In this document: piece after piece, positions 27,252 to 35,820 of the stretch
Layout of the letters: the number at the start of each line of letters is the position of its first letter
How positions within the stretch are numbered: the stretch's first letter is position 1
Source of the DNA: Candidatus Poribacteria bacterium
Lineage (GTDB): Bacteria > Poribacteria > WGA-4E > JAJDTR01
Assembly (NCBI GenBank): GCA_028820655.1
Contig: JAPPIK010000032.1
Coordinates: forward strand, 1-64,000
Length of the DNA: 64,000 bases
Direction: 5' to 3'
The notes under the pieces: generated by a model
Databases searched by the model: none
What the model was told of the DNA's origin: nothing
The model's input: the letters and a program-made list of their open reading frames with translations, nothing else
Translations under genes and position numbers: made by a program

Positions 27252-27357
27252 GATTGGACCTCCTTGTAATGTTGACAGTGACGGGCAAGTCCTTCATTCG
27301 GATGTGTCCCGTTGGTTAGAAACGGCAACACCGTCTAATCAGTGTCGCCGGTTGATG
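27252..27357 (-). repeat. Duplicated 5' leader, copy B
   Basis: Partner of 26281-26386. It precedes the beta-sandwich gene 26421-27251 and includes the same AAGGAGGTCCAATC followed by GTG. The small frame starting at 27295-27297 (MKDLPVTVNITRRSN) stays open for 60 codons here, because the sequences diverge at the junction. The copy may have put a new ribosome site in front of a gene that already had its own at 27197. Confidence 0.8.
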
Positions 27358-27542
27358 GTGACGGTTACCACTCGACAGTCGACTTCAGCGGCACATAACC
27401 GTCCTACCACCACTAACACTCTTGGTTTGTCGTTCACCGAAAAGGTTTGATCGCCATTCACCAATCTGCGATGCGTAATTTGAGTTCAAACCCCACCCTA
27501 CGCCACAGCAACATCCCCCGTACGATTGCAGTTGAATAAGTA

Positions 27543-28286
27543 TTATTTTTGTCCGGTTTTAATCGAGCCCCACACGGTCGTGATTTTTCCATGCGGTTCA
27601 ACGGCTAACCCTCCCAAAACAGCGATTTCCTTAGCGCTCAATGCGCGGTCATAAAGTCTCACCTCATCAATCGAACCGGCAAAGGGTTTGGCAATCCGAA
27701 ATTCACTTCCTCGAACACCGATTGCGCCAGTCGCTTTGACTCTGCCGGTTTCCACCCCATCCTCATACAGCACCAACTCTTTCTCGTCGTAGGTACATGC
27801 CAGATGATACCATACTCCCGCTCTCCATTTGTCTCGCTTCGTGAAAAGAGTGCCTTTCGGGATATTGCCGACCGTGTCGACCCAACATCGAATCGTGTTT
27901 TTTGGCCCGTTCGGCTCGTTGGCGACGGGCTGCTTGTTGAAAGCAAACATTGGCCCCTTCGCCTGGTAGACAATGTTGAATCTCGGATCTCTGGGCCCAA
28001 GATCGTGTGAAGGTCTCATCCAGAACATACAACTCATCGGAGAAACTTCCAAACTACGTTTTCGCCCACCGTTTATCCATGTGCCGCCACCATCGAACTT
28101 TGCCGCTTTTCCGACGACGCCGTCAACGAACTTGGCGCCCTGAACGATGCCGTCGTGCCCGTTGCCGGACGCATCTTTGGCATCTCCGTCCATAGGCCAA
28201 TAGGCGGTCAGACCCTTCTCTGCCGCATCCACGAAGTTCAGCGACAATAACGAAATGGATAAGCACATTAAAATTTGCCGACCCAT
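27543..28286 (-). CDS. Secreted LamG-fold protein with TTW tail (short type, paralogue)
   Basis: 247 residues from ATG at 28284-28286 with TGGAGGT about 6 bases upstream. Signal peptide ILMCLSISLLSLNFVDA, then KGLTAYWPMDGDAKDASGNGHDG. FNKQPVANEPNGPKNTIR, WYHLACTYDEKELVLYEDG and GSIDEVRLYDRALSAKEI match the protein at 25510-26280. It ends GKITTVWGSIKTGQK, the shared tail. The region before it does not carry the 106-base leader, so the leader was copied separately from the gene body. Confidence 0.87.
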   Translation of the reverse strand: MGRQILMCLSISLLSLNFVDAAEKGLTAYWPMDGDAKDASGNGHDGIVQGAKFVDGVVGKAAKFDGGGTWINGGRKRSLEVSPMSCMFWMRPSHDLGPRDPRFNIVYQAKGPMFAFNKQPVANEPNGPKNTIRCWVDTVGNIPKGTLFTKRDKWRAGVWYHLACTYDEKELVLYEDGVETGRVKATGAIGVRGSEFRIAKPFAGSIDEVRLYDRALSAKEIAVLGGLAVEPHGKITTVWGSIKTGQK

Positions 28287-28586
28287 GAATATACCTCCAT
28301 GCGTCCGTTCGCGTGAATGATTTGGATTAGTGAGATACCACTGCGCTTCTCGGTTCTGAAATGTGGATACGTATCCTATTTCGTATTTCCTCTTTTGTCA
28401 AGGAAAAAACACCGGTAATTATGGGGACAGACTCACTCTTATTGAGCGGCGAGTCGCCGCGTAGGTACTTAAACTGCATGGCCGATGAGTGCATATTGGG
28501 ATTTCAGTGTCTCGCAGTCTGAGAGTTGAAATGATGATCCTTCCCGATATATTGTACGCCACATTTTGAAAACCTGACACTAATCA
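28287..28586. other. Intergenic, nothing recognised
   Basis: Contains the ribosome site of the LamG gene at its left edge and otherwise no open frame, hairpin or repeat that I can support. It separates two minus-strand genes. Confidence 0.4.
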
Positions 28587-30515
28587 TCACCACAAGAACT
28601 TGTACATTGGCTTTCCAAGAGCTATGCCCAACAGACTCCAGAAACTCCCTGCGCTAAATTCGCCGAGTATGATTCCAAGAAAGAAAGGGATGGATTTTCG
28701 ATGCGTTTTCAATCCTCCAGTTTTGAGAATGATTGACTTCGCCAACCAACTGATGAAGATTGAAAACCAAAACCCTCGCACGGAATAACTGGCTGCGACC
28801 GCATAACCCGCAGGATGGAACGGCCAAAAGAGGAAGCGCATTCTCATGATCATCAAGAAAATTGCGAACAGGAAACCGGTGCCCATAGCACCGATCGCCG
28901 CATAGTCCGATTGCGAAGGAAAATAGAGCCAACTTCTCAGCCGATTAAAAGCGTGAGTCCCTCGCCCTCTTGTATTGAGTCCGACATACTGGTACTGGGC
29001 ATCTAGATAGGACCAAAAGAACGCCAATGCGCCGATCACGCTTGCCAACACCATAGCCAAGAATAACCCCGAGTTGCTGATTCCCGATCGCTCCGCGATT
29101 TTGAAACCCTCAAGCTGGTGCGGCATCGGATGGGGGCGGTAGGCCCGGTTGAAAAAACGAAAAAATGAAAACATGGTCAAGTTTTGAGGGCCAAAACGGT
29201 GTGTGCCTAACGCACCCGTTATCATTTCAGCCAAGCCGGAATCATGAAAATCGTTTACGGGAGAACCCAGTTCAGCTCTCATCCGGGTGATTGCTATGGA
29301 CATGGCGAAATATAACGTGAAGAAAATAAAAATTGCCCCAATCGACATGCCTGCTCTCAAGCAAAAGAACGTTATGAAACTCATCCCCAAGACTATCCCT
29401 GTAAAGGCGGACTTGTATCTTACGGGCTCGGTTGAGTCATCAAGCGGAGAACGGTTTGAGAATATGGTGAGAACTACCTTCTTCAAGTGGCTTCTGCTCA
29501 CCCAAAGGGCTATCGCGCAGAGTGCGATGAGTCCGCCGAATGCTTGTTCGCCGATATAGGGAAAGCGAGGGATATCTCCGAGTCCGAGGGCGCTTGCGAA
29601 TACAGCTTGTAACTTCCAAAATAGGAAGAAGAACCAGAAGGAAAATGACAGATCCAAGGGGATAAAAAAAGCTAGCCCGATGATAGACGGAAGAACCATC
29701 ACGGGCATTGAACCGATCGCGTCCCACGGTTTTTCGGTGAAGAATCGTCCAAGGTCCAACCCACGCCCAGTTTTCTCATAGAGGTCGCCGCCTAAGCTGG
29801 GCACGACGGGAAAGAGATGGTGCAATCCATTGACGATATTAACCAGGAATGCAATCCCGAAACCCAACCACATGAGTCGATTAACAAATAACCCCGATCG
29901 CGAACGTGTCATCTCAAAAGGCAATTGAATAATCGGATAAGTGAGTTTTTCCCTTTCGACCCATTGTTTTCTAACCACGACATTGATGCAGAGCATGACA
30001 AACAGAAGCGCGACCAGAAAAGCGGACCAAGCAAGCGCCGGAAACAACCAGGCTCTAATGTGCCTAGCGGTGTAGAGTGAAGAATCCCCATCGAAAAGAT
30101 TGTCTAAAGCGCCGCTCTCTTCAACAGAAAGCCATCTCGGAATAAATCGCCAAAAGAGATTCGCCCACTCATTTTCTGGTGTTGCGAACCTAAATGGCGT
30201 GCTCATAATGCCGACGAGGCTTTGTATGATATCGAGACCGGCCAACGAACAAGCGATGGATAACATGACATAGACAACGAGGAGTTCTCCCTGACTGAGT
30301 GCAGAGGTCGGTAGGAATCTCTTTAGCGGAAGATTCAACAACGTCAAAAGGAACAAACTGAAGACAACGTTGAAGTAGAGCGAGATGTTGGTAGTATACG
30401 ACTGATCGGTCGCACGTCCCATACCTATCCAATAACAGTTGGCGATGATGAGCAAGATGCCAATTGTTAGTGCGGGAAGCAGAGAAGTGAAAGTCTGCAT
30501 ACGGGGCTGTTTCAT
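28587..30515 (-). CDS. Multi-pass membrane protein of the DUF6785/OPT-like type
   Basis: About 642 residues with at least twelve hydrophobic segments, for example at residues 12-28 (PALTIGILLIIANCYW), 45-65 (FNVVFSLFLLTLLNLPL), 79-100, and repeated pairs to the C-terminus. KLTYPIIQLPFEM and RAELGSPVNDFHDSG are conserved blocks of the DUF6785/DUF6784 proteins, which are distantly like oligopeptide transporters. ATG at 30513-30515 follows GAGGTAG; the longer frame to 30563 is not needed. It lies 82 bases downstream of a sugar isomerase/epimerase, so a sugar-related permease is a reasonable guess. Transport has not been shown for the family as far as I know. Confidence 0.8.
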   Translation of the reverse strand: MKQPRMQTFTSLLPALTIGILLIIANCYWIGMGRATDQSYTTNISLYFNVVFSLFLLTLLNLPLKRFLPTSALSQGELLVVYVMLSIACSLAGLDIIQSLVGIMSTPFRFATPENEWANLFWRFIPRWLSVEESGALDNLFDGDSSLYTARHIRAWLFPALAWSAFLVALLFVMLCINVVVRKQWVEREKLTYPIIQLPFEMTRSRSGLFVNRLMWLGFGIAFLVNIVNGLHHLFPVVPSLGGDLYEKTGRGLDLGRFFTEKPWDAIGSMPVMVLPSIIGLAFFIPLDLSFSFWFFFLFWKLQAVFASALGLGDIPRFPYIGEQAFGGLIALCAIALWVSRSHLKKVVLTIFSNRSPLDDSTEPVRYKSAFTGIVLGMSFITFFCLRAGMSIGAIFIFFTLYFAMSIAITRMRAELGSPVNDFHDSGLAEMITGALGTHRFGPQNLTMFSFFRFFNRAYRPHPMPHQLEGFKIAERSGISNSGLFLAMVLASVIGALAFFWSYLDAQYQYVGLNTRGRGTHAFNRLRSWLYFPSQSDYAAIGAMGTGFLFAIFLMIMRMRFLFWPFHPAGYAVAASYSVRGFWFSIFISWLAKSIILKTGGLKTHRKSIPFFLGIILGEFSAGSFWSLLGIALGKPMYKFLW

Positions 30516-30597
30516 AACGTCTACCTCGACAAAGAGTACGGCATGTGGAGTGCAACTGTCCACGAGACCGGGCGCGTTGATGTTATCAGAGTCGTTC

Positions 30598-31455
30598 CTA
30601 AATTCGTGCCTCTTTCCTGGCAGCGCTCAACGTCTTCCATGAAAACTCCGCGGCACGCCAAGGGTCGTAGTTTGGCTTGCTGAAGATCATGCCGCTAATC
30701 TCGACCGTTATGCATCCACGCCAATCCGCTTTGGCCATTTCCCGAAAATAGGCCGTGTAATCAAAATCTCCCTCGCCGGGCAAAAGCCACTCTACTCTGC
30801 CGGTCGCCATGCGCCCATCCTTCACATGGGTGTGAATCGCCAGTGGCGCCAGTCGCGCGACCGTATCTTCCAGGGGATAGCCTGCCACGGCAAAGTGGCT
30901 GATGTCGAAATTGAGTCGTACCGCAGGTGAGTTGATTCGACGGATCAGCCAGACGGCGTGATGAGGATTCTCCAGAATGCTGCCGACATGAGGTTCAACG
31001 GCAAAGCGAGTTCCTGCTTCTGCTATAATTTCTCCCACCTCTGCGATGCGATCCGCTAGTGCTTCTCGATCCTTTTCCCAGGTCATGGTCCCGCCGCCCA
31101 GCGTGGTAGTTAGCACAGGAATCCTATTGCCAACAGCCAGATCGTTAGCTAGTTCCGCAGCCGCGCGAAATGCCTCAAGCTGCTGCTGATATTCTTGGAG
31201 ATCATGTGTCAACACTCGGCTCAAAAGCATCAAAGAAGGAATCTCTAGTTCAAGATCGGAAACCATGGTGCGCAATCCGGAGCGCTTTTCCTTTGAGAGT
31301 TTTTGGGGGGCTGTCGGGTAAGCTTCACCCACACAGATCTCGAGCCCCTCATAGCCGATTTCTGACAGGCGTGGTATTGCCGCCCGAATATCCTCTTCGG
31401 GCATCCCATACGTCCCATAAGCAATCCTGAAACGTCCATCTCGGTTTGCGTTCAC
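30598..31455 (-). CDS. Sugar phosphate isomerase/epimerase (xylose isomerase-like TIM barrel)
   Basis: 285 residues of the AP-endonuclease-2-like barrel. FRIAYGTYGMPEEDI opens it and EIGYEGLEICVGEAYP follows. FAVEPHVGSILENP holds the Glu metal ligand, LNFDISHFAVAG the Asp and His, IHTHVKDG the second His-Asp, and CITVEISGMIF the last Glu. These are the four expected metal-site segments of this superfamily. Neighbours upstream of it are unrelated, and the membrane protein gene follows 82 bases downstream on the same strand. Ketose epimerase, isomerase or inosose-dehydratase-like activity are all possible. Confidence 0.88.
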   Translation of the reverse strand: MNANRDGRFRIAYGTYGMPEEDIRAAIPRLSEIGYEGLEICVGEAYPTAPQKLSKEKRSGLRTMVSDLELEIPSLMLLSRVLTHDLQEYQQQLEAFRAAAELANDLAVGNRIPVLTTTLGGGTMTWEKDREALADRIAEVGEIIAEAGTRFAVEPHVGSILENPHHAVWLIRRINSPAVRLNFDISHFAVAGYPLEDTVARLAPLAIHTHVKDGRMATGRVEWLLPGEGDFDYTAYFREMAKADWRGCITVEISGMIFSKPNYDPWRAAEFSWKTLSAARKEARI

Positions 31456-32039
31456 AATTAAACTCCTCCGTTATGCTACCTTCGTTTAAGGTTGGCTACC
31501 GCTGCTTGCATAGTTCTTTTCGCCATTCGTGCACATAACACCGATTTGGCAGTTGGCGAGGCTGAGGCACATCAAACCTTATACTCTCCATTGGCATGGA
31601 TCTTTATCCATATCCTATTGCCGCGGAGGAAACAAAAAAGCACCGACCTCAATCATGATCGGTGCTCTTTGGATTGGAAGCATAGAGATCAAGGAAAGGG
31701 AGTTCGTTCAGTAACGATGGGGTTCTTCGTCGCGAAACCCGTAACGCTGCTCCTTTTTGGGCGGGGACGAATTATCTATCGGTCAACTGAGCGGATAACG
31801 AAGGCGATAGTAGATCTCACCCCATGCGCTAGGTGCGGTATCCAACCGCACCGCCCCTTGTGGAAACGTGTGCCATGAGTCAGATTCCGTAGCGCATTCA
31901 TCAATGAATGGGTTGGTATTCCATCGCTAATGTCTGCATGGAGATTAACGAGTTAACACATTGAATTCGCGTAACCTGACCTTAGAAAAATGCTTAACTT
32001 GGTCCCCATGGGTGCTCTTTGGATTGCAGGTGTCCCTCT
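31456..32039. other. Intergenic region with terminator and one repeat copy
   Basis: Holds a minus-strand terminator (31634-31666) and a degenerate copy of the GGGATC/GATCCC element at about 31781-31820 (GGTCAACTGAGCGG...GATAGTAGATCTC). No gene recognised; the plus-strand frame 31492-31878 runs through these elements and has no family resemblance. A 16-base sequence (GGTGCTCTTTGGATTG) occurs at 31661-31676 and 32011-32026. Confidence 0.5.
31634..31666 (-). terminator. Rho-independent terminator
   Basis: AGCACCGA (31639-31646) pairs with TCGGTGCT (31659-31666); on the minus strand the stem is followed by TTTTTTG. It is 374 bases past the stop of the beta-sandwich gene at 32040-32828 and would end its transcript before the isomerase/epimerase gene. 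Confidence 0.75.
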
Positions 32040-32828
32040 TTAGCGATAAGGTGCTATCGCTTTAAGTTTGCCCCATGTGAGACTCAACTTGCCGGCGGAC
32101 GCAACGGCTTTGGAACGTTCGCTTGGACCATCCGCGTCCCAGATCTCCACCTCATCATACACGGGAGTTGCCCCACCCCGTCCCCAGGCTTCCATGGCTT
32201 TTCCGACCAATCCGGCAGGCCCCGCGGGCCGATTCTGCTTGACAACGGTTCCGTTTTTTTTCTTCCATTGTTTGACGCTTCCGATCGGTTTGGGCGGCTC
32301 TTCTTCTCCATCAAGCCAAGCCTTGGCAATCAACTCTTGTTTGGCTGTGACGGTCAATTGAACCCACACCCATTGATCGAGTTGGGGACGCACGGGTTTA
32401 TTCAGATTGATCCACTGCACCCCTTCATTTAACAGCTTGACATCGCTGGGGCCATTTTCTCCTGTCGTCAAGCAGTATCCAAGATGTCCGGTCGGTTTGC
32501 CATCCTGCGCTTCGGCGTTGTTGAGTCGAGGCGTCAGTCGAACCGCAGTGCCCATTCGGGTCCAGGGAGCACCGATGATTTTCCCTTTAGCTTGAATGGT
32601 GATCTGTTTGGAACGGTATTCAGCCGGAATCTCGGGAATCGCATAATTAAACTTCACCTTCGATTCGACACAAGCGAGATGCCCATCTGTTTCATCCCAA
32701 ACACCGGTTACGTCCCATTTCTTATCGATGACACCATCTTCAAAGTCATCGAAAAACAGGGTTTTCGCCATTGCCTCGCCGCAGAAGTGCACCAGAATAA
32801 CCCCGAGAAACGGTAATAGGAGTTTCAT
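32040..32828 (-). CDS. Secreted beta-sandwich protein with TTW tail (paralogue)
   Basis: 262 residues. ATG at 32826-32828 has AAGGAG upstream in AAGGAGAAAAAAAAG; a 43-residue upstream extension of the frame looks untranslated. Signal peptide LLLPFLGVILVHFCGEAMA, then KTLFFDDFEDGVIDKKWDVTGVW, as in 26421-27251, with which it is about 80 percent identical through much of its length. WVWVQLTVTAKQELIAKAWLDGEE and PVYDEVEIWDADG complete the jelly roll. It ends GKLSLTWGKLKAIAPYR, the shared tail with the longest overhang seen here (six residues after the last motif Lys). Likely a surface sugar-binding protein. Confidence 0.85.
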   Translation of the reverse strand: MKLLLPFLGVILVHFCGEAMAKTLFFDDFEDGVIDKKWDVTGVWDETDGHLACVESKVKFNYAIPEIPAEYRSKQITIQAKGKIIGAPWTRMGTAVRLTPRLNNAEAQDGKPTGHLGYCLTTGENGPSDVKLLNEGVQWINLNKPVRPQLDQWVWVQLTVTAKQELIAKAWLDGEEEPPKPIGSVKQWKKKNGTVVKQNRPAGPAGLVGKAMEAWGRGGATPVYDEVEIWDADGPSERSKAVASAGKLSLTWGKLKAIAPYR

Positions 32829-33401
32829 CTTTTTTTTCTCCTTCAGATTGTCTGCAAATGTTCTTGACGTGAATCGACCAAACTCGAACCGATTGATCGA
32901 TACTCCGTGGCGATGGTTCATTTGCCAGCAGAGATTGATTAACATTTTATGTGACACAAAACCTGATGTGAGGGAAGTAGGGGGGACGGATTTTCAGCCT
33001 TTTTTTCCTGACCATTCTGCCGCTAATGATCTGGTCAATGGTTACCGTTTGATTTTGAACTAGCCGCGAGTGGTGGTGAGTCTGGAGGTTGGTTTAAACT
33101 ATAAAGGTACATTGGCCTGGTAAACACGACATAAACCGTATTTGTTGCAACGAAATGGTTTCTTCGATATTCCGGATAAAGGTTGTACCAAAGCTAACAG
33201 AATCTGTATTAAACTCTTCTGTTGGGTCGTGTACATTTGGGCAAGTATCTAACATAGCAAAAAAAGCTGAAAAAGTCAATACGGAAGCATGTATCTTATA
33301 ATCCGCATTATTGTGCACTTTAGAGTTTAATTTCTCATGTGGCCGTGTCGGGCACCATTATTGACAGAAATGAGCCCGTTTGAATAGTACATTTGTAGTC
33401 C
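32829..33401. other. Intergenic region without a recognised gene
   Basis: Non-coding as far as I can see. The minus-strand frames (33094-33318 and the one that ends at 33335) show no domain, and the second is made mostly of the tandem repeat. Confidence 0.4.
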
Positions 33402-33667
33402 GTAGGAGCGATCTCCGAATCGCGATTCCCTGCGTTGCCTGTAGGAGCGATCTCCAAGTCGCGATTCCCTGCGTTGCCTGTAGGAGCGATCTCCGAATCG
33501 CGATTCCCTACGTTATCTGTAGGAGCGATCTCCAAATCGCGATTCCCTACCTTGCCTGTAGGAGCGATCTCCGAATCGCGATTCCCTACGCCGTCTGTAG
33601 GAGCGATCTCCAAGTCGCGATTCCCTACGCCGTCTGTAGGAGCGATCTCCAGGTCGCGATTCCCTAC
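33402..33667. repeat. 39-bp tandem repeat, seven units
   Basis: Units start at 33402, 33441, 33480, 33519, 33558, 33597 and 33636, exactly 39 bases apart. Each begins GTAGGAGCGATCTCC, has an RARTCGCGATTCCCT core, and ends in a variable 10 bases. The core contains the palindrome GAATCGCGATTC (perfect in some units) and a GGAG/CTCC mini-stem. Because 39 is divisible by three, frames stay open on both strands, giving false proteins of 13-residue repeats. There are no unique spacers, so it is not a CRISPR array. Confidence 0.93.
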
Positions 33668-34833
33668 TGATGATGGAAGGGACAACCGGTCAATCAATCG
33701 GACTCGTGGAAGTATCTAGTTGGTTTTTGCTCGTTCGAGGAGACATGCCCTAAAATCAAGGATGTGAGAATTCGAGATTACACAAGTCTATTATGCGGAA
33801 GATGAGTGTATTCATTGGGTGATTCCGTTTTCGAAAAATGTTGATTATGATTGGGCCGTTTCAACATTGACCGCAAGTGGGTGGACCTCAATGGTATTAC
33901 TTGGCAAGCTGGCAGGACTCTAAACGAACCGATGGTTTATCTTTTTGGATCCAGCGTGGTGAATGCGGTAGACAAAACCATAAGAAATGTTATAAAATTG
34001 AATAGATAAGTGTCTTTTCACTAAAATAAAGCAATAAAGGTGGAATTATCGCCAAACGCTAGACAAGGGTATCTGCGATTTTTCCGGGTGGAATGAGTCA
34101 TCATCTGGGCGGAAATGTGGCACTGACACGCCTAAGAAGGGAAAGAAGAATCTTCATCAGGTTCTACGCCAATCATTGCGATCAAAATAGTAAATAACGG
34201 ATGTTGTTGCCCAATCCCGTAGGTCGGGCTTCGAGCCCGACCCGCTTACTAGGATGCCTTGCGAACCGGGTCGATGTACGTTAAATCGACTGAATCTGCT
34301 CGCAGTGGATTGACAAATCCTCTGCTATGGGATACGGCTTGGAAATGTCTATCCAAACCGAACAGGACTACAATTTAACACTCGGAAAATCTCAAGTTCA
34401 ACTATTAACAATAGGTGGCAACTTGGGTTAAATGACGAAGGGGATGGCAACCCCTTAGATTCCCTACTCGAATCTCTTTCAAATCCGTCCAAAGGATGAA
34501 GATCAAATCAATTCGAGGATCAGTCGCACATCTGTCAATTCATGACCAGATTTCGCTGGATTGTGTGTAACGTTTAGGCGTAGAAGTAGCATAGGAGAGG
34601 TTGGAGAAATTCAACTTATGCCGAACCTTGGTCTTCTATGATTAGCTAAGATGGATACGAATACCGAAAATACTAAAATGACACGTTTCTGTCCTGCTCG
34701 GTGGATCGAGAGTCGGGCGGAGCAAGACCGGAAGCAAGGATCTGGAATGTCTGCTGCTGAGTAACTCTCCCTTCAAATAGTGCTACGGCAGCAGCAACGC
34801 TATTTAACTTAACCCAATTAGGAGGAATTAATC
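33668..34833. other. Long intergenic region with repeat copy and LamG trace
   Basis: No intact gene. At 33912-33962 the frame gives TLNEPMVYLFGSSVV, recalling TYREPMLYVYVDG of the LamG proteins, possibly a decayed copy (weak). The first copy of the 230-base repeat lies at 34201-34430. The AGGAGGA at 34821-34827 belongs to the LamG gene that follows. Confidence 0.5.
34201..34430. repeat. 230-bp dispersed repeat, copy 1
   Basis: Matches 36372-36602 at roughly 80-85 percent in the same orientation, with small indels. It starts with a perfect hairpin, GGTCGGGCT (34222-34230), TCG, AGCCCGACC (34234-34242), and ends with the shared words TTCAACTATTAACAATAGG and ACTTGGGTTA. The two copies flank the LamG gene at 34834-35820. 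Confidence 0.85.
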
Positions 34834-35820
34834 GTGAAATCTGCTACGATTGTCAGCGTATTCACTGTGTTCCTAAGTTATTGCGTAATTCTGCCGCTTG
34901 CTTACGCCGAAGTCGTGGGTGCGTGGACCTTTGACAGAGGCCAACCAAATCAGGAAGCACAAGGAAGGATTGAAGATGTTTCCGGCAACGGGCATCACGG
35001 CAAAATTGTAGGAAGAGTGAAATGGAAAAACGGAAAACGTGGAACTGCATTGGAGTTTTTTGAAGCGGAGGGCGAGGCAGGAATTGAGTGGCCTGGCTGG
35101 GTCGAAATTCCGCACCACGACGATTTCAATCTGTTAGAGTTTTCTCTATCGGGCTGGGTCAGGATTCCAGAGCTCGCAAGCCAACCTCTTAACGATGGCT
35201 TTTGTAACAATCCCTGCGGTGATGTAACGGATCTATCTGCCAATCAGATGCTTTTTGGCAAAACGTCCCACTTGGCTCGATGCAATTATGCGATGTGGGT
35301 GTCGGATGCTGGAAAGGGTGGAGAACAGAGGCGTGGCGAACAAGGGCACGTAACGTTCGGATTCACCGCTCAACAGCCGCGAGTATCCCGTGTTTATGTC
35401 GACGAAACAAAGAAGCGCGCCGCTGTCGTTGACGGGAAATGGCATCATGTCGTTGGCACATATTCGGAGCCTAACCTTGTGCTCTACGTCGATGGGCAAG
35501 TGGTGGGACGTCGGGAAAATGAAAAGTTAGCCGATTTAGCGAAGAAAAATAAGATCGTGCCGCTTCCCGGCTTCGCTGCACTTGGAGGCGGGAAGTTCGC
35601 CCCGTTCATGATCGGCTGTCAGATCATCGGGCGTTCGACTAAGGGTCAGAGGCCGAGTTACGGAACGGCGGGAGTCATAGATGAGGTTGCCGTCTTTAAT
35701 CACGCGCTGGCCGAGGACGAAGTCACAACGCTCTGGAGGCAGGGATTGTTGCAGTATTTGGCGGTCGAAGCGCGTGGAAAACTCGCGACAACATGGGGAA
35801 AGATAAAGCGGCCTCGGTAA
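34834..35820 (+). CDS. Secreted LamG-fold protein with TTW tail
   Basis: 328 residues from GTG with AGGAGGA 7 bases upstream. Signal peptide VKSATIVSVFTVFLSYCVILPLAYA, then EVVGAWTFDRGQ and DVSGNGHHGKIVG. It shares the two-Cys segment DGFCNNPCGDVTDL with the gene at 20955. WHHVVGTYSEPNLVLYVDG, APFMIGCQIIG and YGTAGVIDEVAVFNHAL are the LamG blocks. It ends GKLATTWGKIKRPR. It stands alone, bracketed by the two copies of the 230-base repeat, as if it had moved or been duplicated together with flanking sequence. Confidence 0.88.
   Translation: MKSATIVSVFTVFLSYCVILPLAYAEVVGAWTFDRGQPNQEAQGRIEDVSGNGHHGKIVGRVKWKNGKRGTALEFFEAEGEAGIEWPGWVEIPHHDDFNLLEFSLSGWVRIPELASQPLNDGFCNNPCGDVTDLSANQMLFGKTSHLARCNYAMWVSDAGKGGEQRRGEQGHVTFGFTAQQPRVSRVYVDETKKRAAVVDGKWHHVVGTYSEPNLVLYVDGQVVGRRENEKLADLAKKNKIVPLPGFAALGGGKFAPFMIGCQIIGRSTKGQRPSYGTAGVIDEVAVFNHALAEDEVTTLWRQGLLQYLAVEARGKLATTWGKIKRPR

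Noticed and set aside
31492-31878. 128-residue plus-strand frame
   Set aside because: Runs across the terminator and a repeat copy; no family match.
31661-32026. 16-base repeat GGTGCTCTTTGGATTG (31661 and 32011)
   Set aside because: One copy is part of a terminator stem; a single pair of this size is weak evidence for an element.
33402-33667. CRISPR array
   Set aside because: Units are joined by near-identical 10-base segments, not by unique spacers of 30 or more bases, and no cas genes are nearby.
33335-33697. Repeat-containing protein frames on both strands
   Set aside because: The frames exist only because the repeat period is a multiple of three. They have no ribosome site and no start context.
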